The notes beneath the pieces were generated by a model, which was not told the origin of the DNA, searched no databases, and saw only the letters and a list, made by a program, of their open reading frames with translations. The translations under genes and the position numbers were made by a program. Positions 36,376 through 50,949 of a DNA stretch of 64,000 bases are shown here, one piece after another. Numbering within the stretch: position 1 is the stretch's first letter; every line of letters starts with the position of its first letter. Source of the DNA: Himantopus leucocephalus. Taxonomy: Eukaryota; Chordata; Aves; Charadriiformes; Recurvirostridae. The stretch is taken from assembly GCA_003993805.1 (NCBI GenBank), contig RSEF01000001.1:152972383-153036382 (forward strand), written 5' to 3'.

Positions 36376-39300
36376 AACATGAACACAGGTCTATAACTTG
36401 CTTTTCAGATAATTTTAATATATAATGAAGCAAGTTCATGAACTTAGATAAAAAAACAATCCATATTCATTATGAAGACCAAAACTTATTTTTTGTTTGA
36501 ACTAGAGCTGCTCTTTTAGAGAAGTATTCAAATGTAATTGTCACTTTCCAGTAATAAGTGAAAACAAAGAAAACTCTCTTGTTCCTCCTAGGCTATAACC
36601 CTTGACATCTGTGTCAAAACCCCCATTTCATTTTTTTGTTAAGAATATATCTAGCTTTGACTCGCAGTCAGCAGAATTTAGTCTTTTACACTGAAAAACT
36701 GTGTATTCTCAAACTTGAATTTCCCATACGGAAACTCTAGCCTACGGTCAATTGTATTTTTCTTTAGGTCTCCTAAAAATTTGGTGAGTTTCCTGTAGCT
36801 ATCGTGATAAGATGTATCACCTCGCTCATTGCATCATTCTCAGGTGTCTCTGAGTTGCCTTTACATGCTGTCTTGAGCTGTTGGAAGTAGAACACAATAC
36901 CATGTCCTGGTAGTAGTTACACTGGTACGAAAATTCAGTAGTAACAGAGGCAGGGTTTGTTTGCCTAAGTGTACGTGTCTAGGGAAAATTTGGATGCACA
37001 AGTGCCTCTTGCCTAGCTTCCAGCTGCCACCCCAAATGAGTCTTCATCTCTGGTAGTTCCTTTGTCATATCTGTGTGACGTGCTCAGGTGTTTTGGGTAC
37101 TGACCAGCACTTCTTATGGCACTAGACACCTGTTCAGGCAGCTGAGTTTTACCCACAGTGTCCCTACACATAGTTCATCAGTTAATGCATACATCCACTC
37201 TATCATGTTAATCTCTTGATGATTACATTGCATGAGAAATTATATTCATCTAAATATTTATCTCTGTTCTCATCCAGAGTCATTTCTTCCTAGGCTAGCA
37301 GCTGCTATCCTGCTTCTCCTACAGTTTTACTCTTTTTCTTGGCTTTGGTTGTACACTTCAGTTGGTGCTGAAATTTCCACTTTACTGAGCAAATTAGAAT
37401 ACCCCCAAACCATGTTCTCATTATGGTTCCAATTTTCTCAGTCTTTGAATATCAGAAAGCTGTATAATAATATAAGAAAATTGTTTTTATGTTGTCTTCC
37501 AAAGGCTAGAGGATCTCATTTTTTAAAATGTCCCTTTAAAGTGATTTACTCCTTATGATTATAGGTAGAGACATACCAATCAACCTTCTAATGAAAGGCA
37601 TGCTCCTTTCATATAATTCAGTCTCCTAAATGATTTAGTGCAGTATAACATTTCAGATGCCTTACAGAAATCTAAATATGTCAACACCTTGTGTAATCTC
37701 AGTCTGTTTCATTTTCTGTTCTGCAGTTAGAAGAATTATAGAGCTCCTTGTTTACTGTACATTTTGTCCTTTGGCTTCGATTTTGTATGTACTTAAAGAA
37801 AGGTACATCAGCATTAAGACTGTCAGACTGATGCAGTCATACAGATGCGAAAGATTTATTTAAATGAAAGGAAAAGTGGATTTTATCCTTGCTGATGCTA
37901 ATGGGCCACTACATCTTCATGAATCATAAAAGAACAAAGTGCCCTCGTCTATACAAACATTTAGCTAAAGTCTAGCAGGATGACACCCTGAGGGTAGCTT
38001 GAGGACAAGGAGAAAATGGTGACTGAAGGAGAAAGAGCAGCCAAACGCAGTTCGAGCTGCACCATCCCACTGTTCACTGTCCCAGGCTGGGAACTTGAAG
38101 ATGATTCAGAAATCATCTGAACCTCCAGAAAAGATATCTGTGTTTGAGATCAGTGTCAGGATTCCTGCTAGGAGAAGGAAGGGGAGGACTATCTCTTTCT
38201 GCTTAGCAGGGCTGACTTCTGGATCCTGTGGGCTCAGCAGAAAGTGCAGAATAGCTTTGAGCTGAGGGAGTGTTTGTCCATCTCTTCCTGGCGTAGTCTC
38301 TGAGAGACGGTGGGGACACGTCAGTGGAAGGGAACTCAGGAATATTGTCAGGTAGGGCTTTGTGCTCCACTCAGGTAGGAGATGGCTCATAACTGTTTGA
38401 TTCACCCCCCTCTCCAATATTTCTTTTCTACCAAAGATTTAATGGTAAACTCTTAAATTCATTTTAATATTATTTCGTCATCATCAATACTCCTCAAAGG
38501 TGTCATTTCCTTGTGCATGAAATTCCCGAACTATAAAAAAACTCCAAACAAAATCCAAAGCAAACAAATAAAAAGCCTCAAACTCCAAAACCATTACAAG
38601 CAGAAACAATATGTTTTATAGAAAATATTCACTGCAAGCCTCATTTTCAAAAGTGTTATAATGTTTGGTTATCTTTGCATAACTAAAACCTCCCATCTAG
38701 ATGCCCTAAAACAGGCACCTAAAACTGACAACAAACAGAAATCATTCCATTAGAAATATAAGCACATTTATGCCACAAATAATTCTATCCTAAATTTTAT
38801 GGTGAAATTTTGACAGCAAAATAAAATGTAAGGGTAATTTCACATACAAATATATGCCCATTTTTTTATACATATCCATTCAAATGTATTAATTTCTGTA
38901 TATTTAAGATGGAACATTTTACTGCATTTCTGCAATTCTTTTAAGTCATGCAGTAATGGAACAACAGTGCTATTTTACCTTATTATCTGTGTACAAATAT
39001 CTGGTGGGAGTGGGGAAAGGATCCAGATAACTTAAGGTACGGCAATGCTGGATGAGGGAAGCATGAAGAGAAAAGATGCACAACCCCTCCAACAGCATCC
39101 AGCTGTTCTTTTCCTCTCAGTGTTAAAATTGCATTGCAGTAGTTCTTATAGCCAGCTTATTACTTTAAAAATGTTTCCAGAATATCTTATTCCGCTAAGT
39201 AGGTGTTTTTCTTTAGTCCCACTGTACAATCAACCTGCATGAGTAACTGTCTAAGAATGTTTACAGGACATTTAATCAGCAGGAGATACTTACATTTGCG

Positions 39301-42300
39301 GAGGTAATAGGAAATCCCCTGTGGCTTTGTACCTAATTTAGTCATCTTTAAAGCTTAGTATATTTACTGTTGCAGCTGGGACTTGGTACTGTCAAAAGAT
39401 TCTCAGGGTAGAAAGAAAATTCAGCACCTCATCTGCCTGAAGTGAAATTTCCCAGGTTTCAGGAAGGTCTAGCTGTTCTGCTAGATTGGGGAATTACGGT
39501 CCTTTTGCCCTGAAAACTTTGAGTAGACATTCATCTCTGAAAAAATAAAAAAGACCCCAGAAAACCTGAAATTTTTTCTTCATGGATGGAGAGTAATGAA
39601 AGAGTGGTCTTTAATAATTAAGTATTAAATATGGAACCTACATTCTCAACTCACAGAGAAAGAAATACCCGCAAACTTAAGAAACAAGCATCAACACTGA
39701 AAAAAGATTGGAAAGATCCCCTTGCTATATCCTTCAAATCATACCAGATCCAAACTGGCATAGCCAGCTGTGACCCATCAGTACCACATACCGTGTTCAG
39801 TCCCTGGCTCTTATATCTCATATTCTGAAATTCCACTTATTCCACCCTGACAGAGATGAGAAATGTGTACCGGGAAACATTAATCAAATTGAAAAAAGAA
39901 TTGATATTCTCTGGGATTAGCCAGAATATTTTGCCTACTCATTTTCTTCCAGCTCATGTTGGAATGAATTCCTTTTAGGAGAAAGTTGTTCTCAACTTTT
40001 GATTAAAATGTGAGCTATCATATAAGATTTTGTACGAAATTAAGTTAAGAAAGGTGCTGGAGCATTACGTAATGCCACAGGAACTGATGCAATGCGACAA
40101 AGCACAGTCTGAACCATATTATTCCTGACATTTAAGCAGATTTTGTCTTATTGTTCTTTTAATTTTTGCACTACTAAGCCCAGATGCTTTGGACTGAATA
40201 TTTCCCTTGACGCTCTGGGACAGTGCGGTAGCTTTCATTGCTATTTTTGCTTGCAGGCAGATTCCATCTTTGGTGATACACCGCATTTTGTTTGACAGAA
40301 TGAAGAAGAGACCAGATTGCTTGGTAAAACTAAGAAACGGAGAAAATTGAGTTTGTAATACCTATTTTGCCAACTTTAAAAAAATCAGCAAAGTACTTAA
40401 GCACATGCACAAGGACTACTGTTGTCACTGGTACTTCTGAGAAACCCAATGGCAAACACTTGCTTAAGTCTCTGTTAGATAATACCTCCTGCACTATCAA
40501 TAGTGGCAGAAGGGGAGAAAGGCAGCAGGTGAAGAAACAACATAGTGAAGCTGTTCACAACATAAAGCACAAATTGCAGGATCATCTAGGGGAGAAAAGG
40601 CCATGTAGCATTTTCCATATATAAAGCCAGACTGCATCAGTAAAGGCAGATATATCTCTACAGTCTTCCTGCCTTGATCTTATGTCTGAGAAAAGAAATA
40701 TTCATGATTAAGAATCACAAAATGGAGGACCAAGAAAAATAAAAGCTGATCTTCATTAAACAGGGATATAGGACTCAGTTCCTAAGTTTCAGTTTATCAC
40801 ACAAAAAACAAATGGGAAGCAGAAACTTTGAAAAAGTCAGCCAAAGAAGCAACTTATCAGAAAACCAATTCTGACATATGGCGTCTCCATTTCCAAAAAG
40901 GACTAGAAAGTTATCCATTACAAATTAACTCCCTCACAGATGTCTCAAAGGGAACAGCTATAATGATCATGATGCTTAAAAATAATTAATTCTTTTTGAA
41001 AGCTCCTGGTTTCTGGATCTAAGCCTCCTTTCGCATGTCCTGGCCCTGAGATTGGCTTCTAACCAAGTTCTGGATGAAATTCAGAGCATCTTAATGGCTG
41101 GTTTGAATTATGTCAGTTTAGAGGCCAGGATTGTTTGACCTAACTTTACATCTACTGTGTAGATAACATTCTTGTAGATTAGTTAAGCTCTATGTACCCT
41201 GAGACCCAAATAGCTTATCCACCCCACACAAGTTGCTATGTTGTGCGTACCTGGGTTTTTTTCATGAAAGCTTACAGTTTGTGGTTTTAGTATTAGACTA
41301 CAGACGTGTATATCACAAAAGCTGCTACGATGGGCACAAGCTGGTGTTCCTCTCCTTGTGACTGGTCCCTGCGCAGCGTTGGCAGAACCACGCCACCCTG
41401 GTTACCCATCTTTGGCTCCAGGGGGCTTCCTAACATTGCGTCAGCCTGGGCAGGAGACGCTCAAGTCTGCAAAACAGCCTGTACATGCTCTCCCTGACTC
41501 TAGAAAGGCTGTCCCAAGCTGAGCCATGGTACAAACTGCAGTAGAGTGTCAAGGGTATTCCTTATTTACACAGGGAAAGCAATTAGGGATGAGACTATTA
41601 CTTCTCCTTTAAGGAGGTGAACGATATTCCATATAAAGCATATACAGCCGTGTTTTCTGCGATGCACAGAGAGAGCTGAGCAGAGCACGGACAAGGAACA
41701 CTAGAAGTCACCCTACAGCCAGCTTTTCATTATGCAATGCTGCAGTGCTTGTGCTGTAAGGGTGACTGAGCAATCTCCTCGATGAAAATCAACTGTGAAG
41801 AACAAAATGCCAGCACGATCTTCTGATGGTTGGTTTTCAGTGCTCCCTCTGTTCGCATTTCTGCCCTTATAAATATTCTATGCTTAACTGGTGTATTACT
41901 GGGCTTATTGTTAGAGGTGAACATGAGGCCAGAGAGTCAGGGAAGGAGTTAACTGCTGTGCTGCTACTGCGCTTGGTTGCAGGTTTCCTAGCCAAGGGTT
42001 TTCTTGCATGGATTTAACTGATGTGATAAGACACACCTGTCAAACCTTTGAAAGGTGACTGGTGACTTTGTGTACTGCCCTGGGAAGGCAGCAATTTAGA
42101 GTGATAAGCTCTGAGAAACAAAATTCTTTCAAGGTCTCCAACTGTGCATGCAAAAAGACTGAGGTACCCATTTGAATCACTTTTTGAAAACAAATATACG
42201 CAATATTAGAGCTATGATTTAATCATAATATGGCTGGTTTCTAGGTACTACACAGATTTGCTTACCTCTTAACTGCCATTTTCCTCTTTCCAGGATGTAC

Positions 42301-43635
42301 CTCTGTAAAATGAGAGTGTTGTCTGACTTCCTTACCTCAGTTTGTACTATATTATCCTGCCTGAATGCACCGAGAACCATACTGTGCAAACTCTCAGGGA
42401 ATAAAATAGCATCAGGGACAAGATCCCAGAGCAAATAACTTGCAAAGAACTGCTGTAACTACAGATGAAACCAAGTGGATTCTGCTTACTTGGAATTATG
42501 GAGGTCAATATGGATAGCTGCTGCCTTCTGGGGTTAAGGTTGGGATGGGAAAGGACAAGACCAAAGCAGGTTCTGGATGTGATCCTATGGACATGTTCCT
42601 ATGAACTGCCCGACAGTATCGCTGCAGGTAGCAGATGCATCAACTGGATACCTACTCATATAAAAGTTTCTTCAATCAGATGTTTTGCAGGTAATTTTCT
42701 GGAAAAGGCCAAGCCTACATGTTTGGAGTCAGAAATACTTTTTTTTTGCTTCCCTCATAATATAGATAATAGAGTTATGTTTCTAATTCAGTATCCCAGC
42801 ATTGGCTGGAATACTCAGTGGGCAAGCGCCTAGCAGCTCTTAGGGGAGCTGTGATCCAGCATTCCCTTTCCAATCCTCTGGAACCACATGGTCCTTCCAT
42901 GCTCCCCCTCACCCCCTATACATCCTGATGTGCCATGGGCATATGCACAGTTCTCCCTGCAAAGGTGTCCAAAGCAGAATACGGCCCTTCCCATCCACCT
43001 GCACAAGGGAACAAGGGAAGGATCTAGTCTGAAATTTTCAGATACTGCTGGATTATTTGGTGGTTTGGTGTTTTGGGGTTTTTTGTTTGTTTTGTTTGGG
43101 TTTTTTTTTTTTGTTTTTAAGAAGTCAAATGATAAAAATCTGATGTATTTTGCTGAAAAGTCAACTCTAGTAAAAGATTAGATTTTAAAAAAAGCACCTT
43201 TTGAAGACATTTTTCTTTTTTGTTTGTATTAAAGTAACATTATTGTTAAACGTATGCCAATCGTGAAGAATGGAGCAGTGCATGCAGCGTGTTTGCCTTA
43301 TGTTAGCACCTGCTCAGCATTAGATGTGATTCATGTCTTCTTTAGGCCAGAAAAGTGAAAGTCGGCATGCTGACCGGAGTACGTTCGTGCCTGTCTAGGC
43401 ATGCCTAACTGGAGACTGGTAAGATACGGTGCTGTCTTGGAGACAACAATGACAGTCAACAACTGGACATTAACTTTTTAATAACTGGCAGCCAAGGGGG
43501 AAAGAGCACATGCAAACGCTGCGACTAGAGTTCCAAACCAAGGACTGAGGTCTCTGGACACTTTACTAGGAAGGTGATTGCCTGGTGCAGGGAGTGAATG
43601 AATCCTGGGGGCGGTGAGCCAGAGAAGTGAGTAAT
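36376..43635. other. gene-free unique sequence
   Basis: No recognisable gene. A T/G low-complexity tract lies at about 43070-43121 (a TTTG-rich run ending in T12 and T5). The minus-strand stretch 42219-42434 contains two donor-like and one acceptor-like strings, but the implied intron would be under 40 bases, so it is not called. Confidence 0.5.
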
Positions 43636-43996
43636 GCTGCCAGCGGAGACCTGTGTGCGCATTTTGTTTTCTTCATTTAAAGCTGAAGGGGCTTTTGATA
43701 ACTTATACCTTGTTTTTAGAGGTTATTGCAGACCCAGCTTGTGCCCTGGCTGCATCAGATGTCAGGCTGCATCGCGGCTCCTGAAAGAGTCGCTGTGAAA
43801 CCTAAAGGAGTCCACNCGCTGCCGGCGGAGACCTATGTGCGTATTTTGTTTTCTTCATTTAAAGTTGAAGGGGCTTTTGATAACTTATACCTGTTTTTAG
43901 AGGTTATTGCAGACCCAGCTTGTGCCCTGGCTGCATCAGATGTCAGGCTGCATCGCGGCTCCTGAAAGAGTCGCTGTGAAACCTAAAGGAGTCCAC
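43636..43996 (+). repeat. assembly duplication around N at 43816
   Basis: The left copy is 43636-43815 (180 bases) and the right copy 43817-43996 (180 bases), both running from gctgcc-gcggagacc to gtccac. They differ at about five or six sites (for example cagcgg/ccggcgg, cctgtgtgcgc/cctatgtgcgt, agctgaagg/agttgaagg, ttgttttt/tgttttt), so roughly 3 percent. Several are C/T changes at or near CpG, as between two alleles. The lone n falls exactly at the boundary. Confidence 0.88.
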
Positions 43997-46900
43997 AGTA
44001 GGAGCCTTGTTTAGGAGAGGAGTCAGGGTTGAGCAATAAAGAGGCATGTCCTGGGTAAAAGCCAGAGGTCATTTTGCTCCTTGAGTCTGGTGCCAACCTG
44101 AAACATTTTGTTTTCACTTCTCAAAATCAAGTGTCTCTGTCAGCCCCGAAATAATTATAAAAGTTACAGGGAATTTCTAGAAGCTTTATTTCCATTTTGG
44201 AGTGCAAGAAACTTTGAAATAATGGGAATGAATCAATTCCACCCCGTCCTTCATCACTAAAAGTATTGTTCTGCATGGGCAGCTTGGGTGACCATCTTTC
44301 ACTTTGTGAAAGAGTGGCTCAGCATAATGGCCTTGAGGAGGCTTGCTGACTAGAAAAGATACGATCTGTTAATCACTGTTGCCTGGTTCCATTCTTGTGC
44401 CATGTTAGATCCAAACAGTGAGTTGTCAGAAGGGTAAGAATCAATTTTAAGCAGTAAAATACATCAAACTGTGTAGTCTGATAAATTGTTCCAATACAGA
44501 TGAATGCCTTTTTTTTTTTAAAAGCAGCTGTCAAGTGCACAGCAAGCAAGATAAATCTTCCCGTTGTCTGTGTGTTTTGATCAGCACATCTGCAAGACTA
44601 ACATCTGCTATTACATTTTTGTACTTGCACGATATTTTGCAGCCAGGTCACCAGAAAATTTTTAAATAGAAAACAATAATTCAAAATACATGATAATCAA
44701 GGAAAATTTAGTACACATTAAAAATAAAAATGACATTCTTTTCTTATTTTGTTTATATTTTGAAGAGTGAAAAGGGAGAAGAAAACTTATGTTTGTATAC
44801 AAACTTCTTTACCTGCTCCTAACAGCAGGCATGCACCTCCCTACGAGCTTCATGTAGCTTTTCATTTTTTCTTGTTAAGAAAATCTTTACTAAGCAGGAG
44901 CATTTAGGAGCTGGCTGGAACAAACTCGTCAGTAGCAGTAAAAAGGAATTTGAATATGGATGTTTGCTGACTGAAACTACTCAAGACACAGGACGGAAGA
45001 AAAGACACGCAAAGTCATTGTTATTTTCTGCCATTTGAGGCTGCATCCAGCTCCGACTGTTTGCAATGTGCATGGCTATACACAAGCAAGAGGAATTGCA
45101 CCTCAACCTTACTAAGTATATGTTAGGCACCAAGTCAAAGTTAGTTTCTAGGCTCCCTCTACAGTCAACAGACAAAAATAGTTACCTCTGGAGGGCAGGT
45201 TCCCCTGCTTTCTATGGACGTGCATTTTGGAGGCTTCAAGGTGACTTGATAGGGATTTGTGAACAATTAAGTGAATGGTCTATGTACTTGAGCACCTTAA
45301 CAGTAAAGGTAGGAGCATGGAAATTATCATCTCTGCTTATGCTTTTCCCACTCATCACTTAACAATTATCCATGTTTATTGAGTAGAAAATAAATCCCTA
45401 AATATTTTTTGGTATCTGTGAAGATGTCCTCTGTCATCTATGACAAAAGGATACCTTTGGCCAGTTTCAGCAATGTAAGATTTTTAAGTAGGGTAATATT
45501 CTTATTTATTAATTCTAAGGTTTAGTAAATATCCATACATAATTTTTAAATTATTTCATTTAAAGCCATTAAATTAAGCTAAGTTCCTCCTCAACCACAA
45601 CCTCAATAAGAGATCTGCCATTTGAGGATTTGTTATCAACAATTCTTATTAGCATGGGGTAACTTACTTCCTTTATGGTGCTATCCTCCCCACTTCACTA
45701 ACCTACCTATATGAAGAATATACCAGGCTTCCGTAAGTTTCATTTATCATAACCCTCTGCAGATTTAGCAAGTCTCGTTCAGTCACTTTCTTAAGCTATT
45801 CCTGGCTGTGACCTCATCTCTGTTGAATGATGAGGTTTTGTTCTGGGGTTTTTTTTTGTTTGTTTAATTATTCTTTTTCAAAAGGGACACTGCTGAAATC
45901 ATTCTTTCCTCTTGTTAAAGGAGTATGTTGTAGGAGATCTTCAAGGAGATCTGAGTGCTATATTCATACAATAGACAAGAACAAGTTGTTCCAGTGACAA
46001 ATACAAAAGATGAACGTTAGGATAACCTTTGTGATAAAGACTCTGTGTGAATTTAAATAAGAACTAAAAAAGAGAGGGGTCAGACAAAAGGCAATGAGAT
46101 GAATTTTCTCATGTCAAAACATACAAAATTGATTCTCCATTGGAGATCTAAATTAATACGGATATTGCAAATGCAGTAACCAACTGTAAAAAGAGGGAGG
46201 GAGAAAGAGGCTGCTTCTGTCCTCTAAAATGAATACTGTCAAAGTCAATGTGTGAACAGTTGTAAGTAGCTCCTATGTTAGTATTTACCACTCCTAACTT
46301 CAGATGCTAAGTTCTGCCAGCAGACACTGGTAAACACTAGCAGAAAATGGACCCTATTAACAGTTACGGACAATCTCAAAATCCAAGTTAGTAATAGTTA
46401 TAGAGCTCCAGATTTTGTCCCTGATAAATAGCAGAGAACTAGAGCTCTTGCAGCACACTTTTCTTAGCACTACATACCAAACAAAAGTTAATAAGTAATT
46501 GTGAAACAAAGCTTTGTTTTCACAGGGTGCAGTGATTAATGCTCCATTGCATTGTCCCACCACAGCCACTGTGTTTTAATTAAAAATGTCATGCTACAGT
46601 GGCACTTGAAAACACGCAGGTTTTAAGCTACTCTGGTTTGTTCCATACTCCTTAAATTAAATGAAAAATAAACCCCCTCCATTATCAGTCTGGAAGGACT
46701 GACGTATTTCTGTGTTTTGCTTTGAAAAGGCAATTTTTCTTGACATTGTGAACACTAGATCCCCGTTTCATTGTTGGTGCCAAATCTTCTGCCAGGGCAA
46801 AGGTGGGAGTTGAGCTCATACATCAAGGACACTATAATGTCTTGGTAAGATCCCCAAACTGTAAAATACCCAAGAAAGCAGTAACTGCTTTTTTTCTCCC

Positions 46901-49900
46901 ATTTAAATTTTGCTTTTACCTCAGAGAAGGTATAAATGTTGAAAGACTAAGTTCTTCAAAAATGATAGAGAGTAAAAATTAAAGGCAGAGTTTTGTTTGA
47001 AATGCTGCATAAACCAGAAATAACTATTTCAGGAATAATTTGAGGATCACAATGAAATCCATATAGAAAATGCATTGTGTTAATAAATAAAAACAAAGGA
47101 TTAAGCGACACAGTACCATAAAAAAAATCATAGGAGCATTTGGGAATATGGAAACGACACTGACATTTCAAGTGCCTGTGCGAAAACTCTACCGTGCCTA
47201 GTAGAGAGGAGCTTGAATTTTCCTCCGTGCCACCAGCAGCTGTGCTCAGCTTTTACACTACTATGCACACATTGTTCTGAAAGTGTAAGAAAATGTGTGG
47301 GGGTGAGCTCTACAGCTGCCCTAGACATCCAGGCAGGCAGCCTTGCTCTTCTGCTGCTCTTCCACAGGCATCCCCACAGGGTTGTCTTGCCCTGAAGTCA
47401 GGACAAAAACCTGCTGGGGGAAACCTGAAGTGAGACCACAGCAGTCCTCAAAGCCTAGCCAGGCTCCTCAGGCCTCCAGGATGAGCTGGGAACCCTAAGC
47501 TGCTTTAATAATTGAGCACATTGTTTTCTGGGAAGGTGACAGGTGCCAGTGCTGTTTACAGCTCAGCTTTTTCAGGAGCATTAACACAACACAGGCGATC
47601 TGTGTATAAGGTTATAAAAACAGTAAGCTCTTTACACCTACGACAGGAATACTACAGTGGCATCAACAGATAAATAGGTAATATATAACCCTCCCCTTCC
47701 CAAAAGATAATAGGGGTGCTTTGGGTGCTTTGTTCTGCTGCTGAATATTTTTCCACACTTTTCCCTTGTCTTCTCACACCTCTAAGGTGAAAAAGTTTTC
47801 TGTGGCCAAAGTGGCCCTCTCCAACCCACCAAGATGTCTCTGCTTGGGTGGTTGAGTAAATAGTGCTATCCCCTGCCTGGCTGATGAACACCACAGCACT
47901 GCCGGCAGAGTGCAAATTGCATATTTACTGAGGACTCCCATAATAGTGCAGTTTTCTAATAAATTAGGTATGCATAAGCTTTACTTATGCAGATTCCCCC
48001 AGATCCCTTCGCCTACTCTCTGTCTCCTTGTCCAACTGGAGAAAAGTCTGGTAAAAGCTATTTTGAAACAGCTCTGCTGAAGGAGCTGTATTTGATTCTC
48101 CTCTGAATCTCCAGCCCCTTCTTCCTACAGATCCCCTGACATAGCCCAGGCGGGTTGTGGCCCCATTACCTTGCCCGTGCCCTCGGATGGGCAGGACACT
48201 TCCACTCAGGACCAGCTCTAGCATGGGGACAGTGTGTTCCCTCAACCTAGATTTTCCCAGCCCGGAGACTGCAGCAGGGACCCCAGCCCATGGGGCTGCC
48301 CTATGGTTCCTCTGGTAGCACCAACATCACTGCTTGTGGAGCTGGGATGTGAAACCTTGTCAGTGAACCGGTCTGTGTGTATGTGTTTCTAGTCAACCCA
48401 AGAGTCCTCAGAAGGTCCCCACAAAAAGTGACATGAGTACAGCTCAGGGGTATGCCTGGAGAAGGACTGAACAGCGAGGGGTGAGATTGGCTGGGGGAAG
48501 AGCTCCTTGAACTAGCTGAGCTGCCGAGGTATGTCAGGAAACTACGGTCCCAATGGTGAAGAGGCTGCTTCTCTGCCAGCTGTCCCAGCTGCCGCAGCTT
48601 TGGCCCTTCTAACCCAGAAGTGGCTACTTTGCCATTTGCAAATGCCTGTTGCCTTTCTGCCTGTGAGCTTATGGAAACACCCAATTTGTGTGTATGCAGA
48701 CACTGGGTGAATGCAAATATATGTGCATTAACTCTCCAAATTCCATTCCTACCATCACACAGGAATAATTTTAGCTTTCTAAAAATGTGTTTCATTTAGA
48801 TTGTCTATCTGCTTTTAACATTAGTGTTTTCAATATAAATCTCTGGTAAGGTCACCAGGTGCCCCAGTTTCATGAGTGTCCTGTTTTCATAATGACAGTC
48901 ACAGAGATGGTAAGATGCCCTAGTTTTTAAAACTGATGGAGAGCCTTCTGCTGCCTTGGGTGCATAATTATTAAGCCTTTGTGTAAGAGAAAAAGAGGAT
49001 TGTCACAGGAAGGAGAGGCATTTTAAAGTGACAGCAAGGTAAAATACTAATTTTTGTTTCCTGTTGAAAGTGCATCAAACTCTCCCTCATCATTTATCGT
49101 ATGTTTTTCTGCCATGCCAGGTTGCTCATATTCATAAATATTTCAACCGAAATTCAGACTTAAATGAATTGTAATTTTATTCACTGTCAAGATGTGTAGT
49201 TACAGCTGTCAAGAAAGATTTTATTCCACGCGATTTTTTTTTCCTAATGCTACTGTAGAAACTGAAACCAGCTCACCAATCCAATGCATCTTTTGTTTTG
49301 CAACCAAAATCCTTTGCTAATACTTTTTTCAAATTAGTAGTTAATTACATGCTAAGCCAAAGTATTGCGTTTTTTTCCCTAATTTCATCTAAAAGGTGAG
49401 TGAACCTGAAGTGGCAAGTGAATGGTGCCAAGGCAAGTGATTGATTGTGTCACCCCCCATTTTCTGTAGCTAGCTCCTGGCCTGACTGCTGAAAGTCCCA
49501 CCTCCAGATGTGGGCTTCAGTACCTTCCTGCTCACAGTCAAGCTCATAAGAATTAAAACCAAAATGATGTCAAGAAGAAAACAAAAAGGTAAGAATACAA
49601 AAGGCTGGAAAAGGCTATCTGTTTTGGAAACAGCAACAAGCTCTACTTAGTAGTGGTTTGATTTAAATACTTTTTTAGGTGAGTAACATGCTTCTGTTCA
49701 AATATCTTCATCAGAGCTATAAAGCAAAGCATTTGAGCCAAGTAAGGACGGTAACATCAGACATTCAAAATTTCAAGTATCCTTGAATTATATACAGCAG
49801 CATACCCCATTCTTCTCTTTACCCTTTTCTCTGTATTTGTTTAACACTTTCCCTGACTGTCAGGGACAATAATTATTAGTTTTGTGGGTTCATCAGTGAA

Positions 49901-50949
49901 TCCCTTAAGTCAGTTCTTTCAAATTGGTGTGCTTTCACTGTCTCCGTGTATATTGAGGTAATAAAGTAAAATTCAGTTCCCTTCTGCCAAAGCTATGCTT
50001 TTATATCACTCCTGATCAATTCAAAGCCCAACAGAGAAAGCAAAAGGGAACAAAATCTGCCATTCCTTTTTTTTTAATTTTTGTTAGAGGACACACTGGT
50101 GATGATGCGATCTCTTGAAATGCATAATATGCTATAATCCCATGCTTAAATAAAACTACATGGCACATTTGTGCACCTTCTTTCTTAATTTCAGCTGTCA
50201 ACTGGACCTGCATGTCTGTTCTTCAGAGCCAAGCACGTTGAATGCTTTCTAAAGGGAGTTTGATTAGATCCTCACATTGCAAAACAGATACTTCTGCATG
50301 TCCGGGAGTCCTGCAAGCAGAGCGTAAGATCTATAAATGTGTTTCTTTAGATGTAAAAGAAAAAAACAGATTTCCCCATGGCTCTTTGCCCTGAAAGGGA
50401 ACAGTGGTGTGCTGCTAGTACCCATTATAGTGCTCTCTGCATAGGCTGTTTCATTAAAACCTTTCATCCTCCTAAAGGGGGTGGGGAAACCGAATCTAAG
50501 AGATAAAGAGCCCACAATAACTGAACACAATTTAGCTCCCAAATGGGGCCTAACATGATTAAAATAATAAGCATCACACTGTGCTCAACAGCACTTCAAC
50601 GAGTGTAACTAGGATATAAAACATTAAACATGTCTCCAATGCAAAACATTTTAAATTAAAACTGCAACAACAAGTCTGGGAGAGCATTACAGTGTGGGCT
50701 AGAGTGCTGTCAGTGTCCACATGCGCTGGTAAAGACGGGAAAGGTTTACTGACATGGCCAAGGACTGGCCAAAAATTCAGTCCGTGTTTCCCTCAGAGAT
50801 AGGAGAAGAGGCAAAACATCATCATCGTCATGGCACAGTATAAATCTGCAGGGTGTTTGTATCTTGAACATTTAATAGAGATCTTAGGTCTCTCTCTCAG
50901 AGGAGATAAAGTAGAAGCAGGAAAGAGCCAGTGCAAGGAACAAGAATGG
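43997..50949. other. gene-free unique sequence
   Basis: No recognisable gene. The GC-richer part at 47985-48795 carries two minus-strand open frames (86 and 164 codons) without recognisable motifs. Near 49590 a donor-like aaaag/gtaagaat follows an A-rich opening, but upstream stops and the lack of a convincing acceptor argue against a coding exon. Confidence 0.5.

Noticed and set aside
42219..42434. Minus-strand stretch with two donor-like and one acceptor-like sites
   Set aside because: The implied intron would be under 40 bases, and the peptide is not recognised.
48301..48795. 164-codon minus-strand frame
   Set aside because: No homology recognised; Ser/Pro-rich peptide from a GC-richer patch.
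49470..49588. Open stretch before a donor-like aaaag/gtaagaat
   Set aside because: In-frame stop upstream and no convincing acceptor in the same frame.
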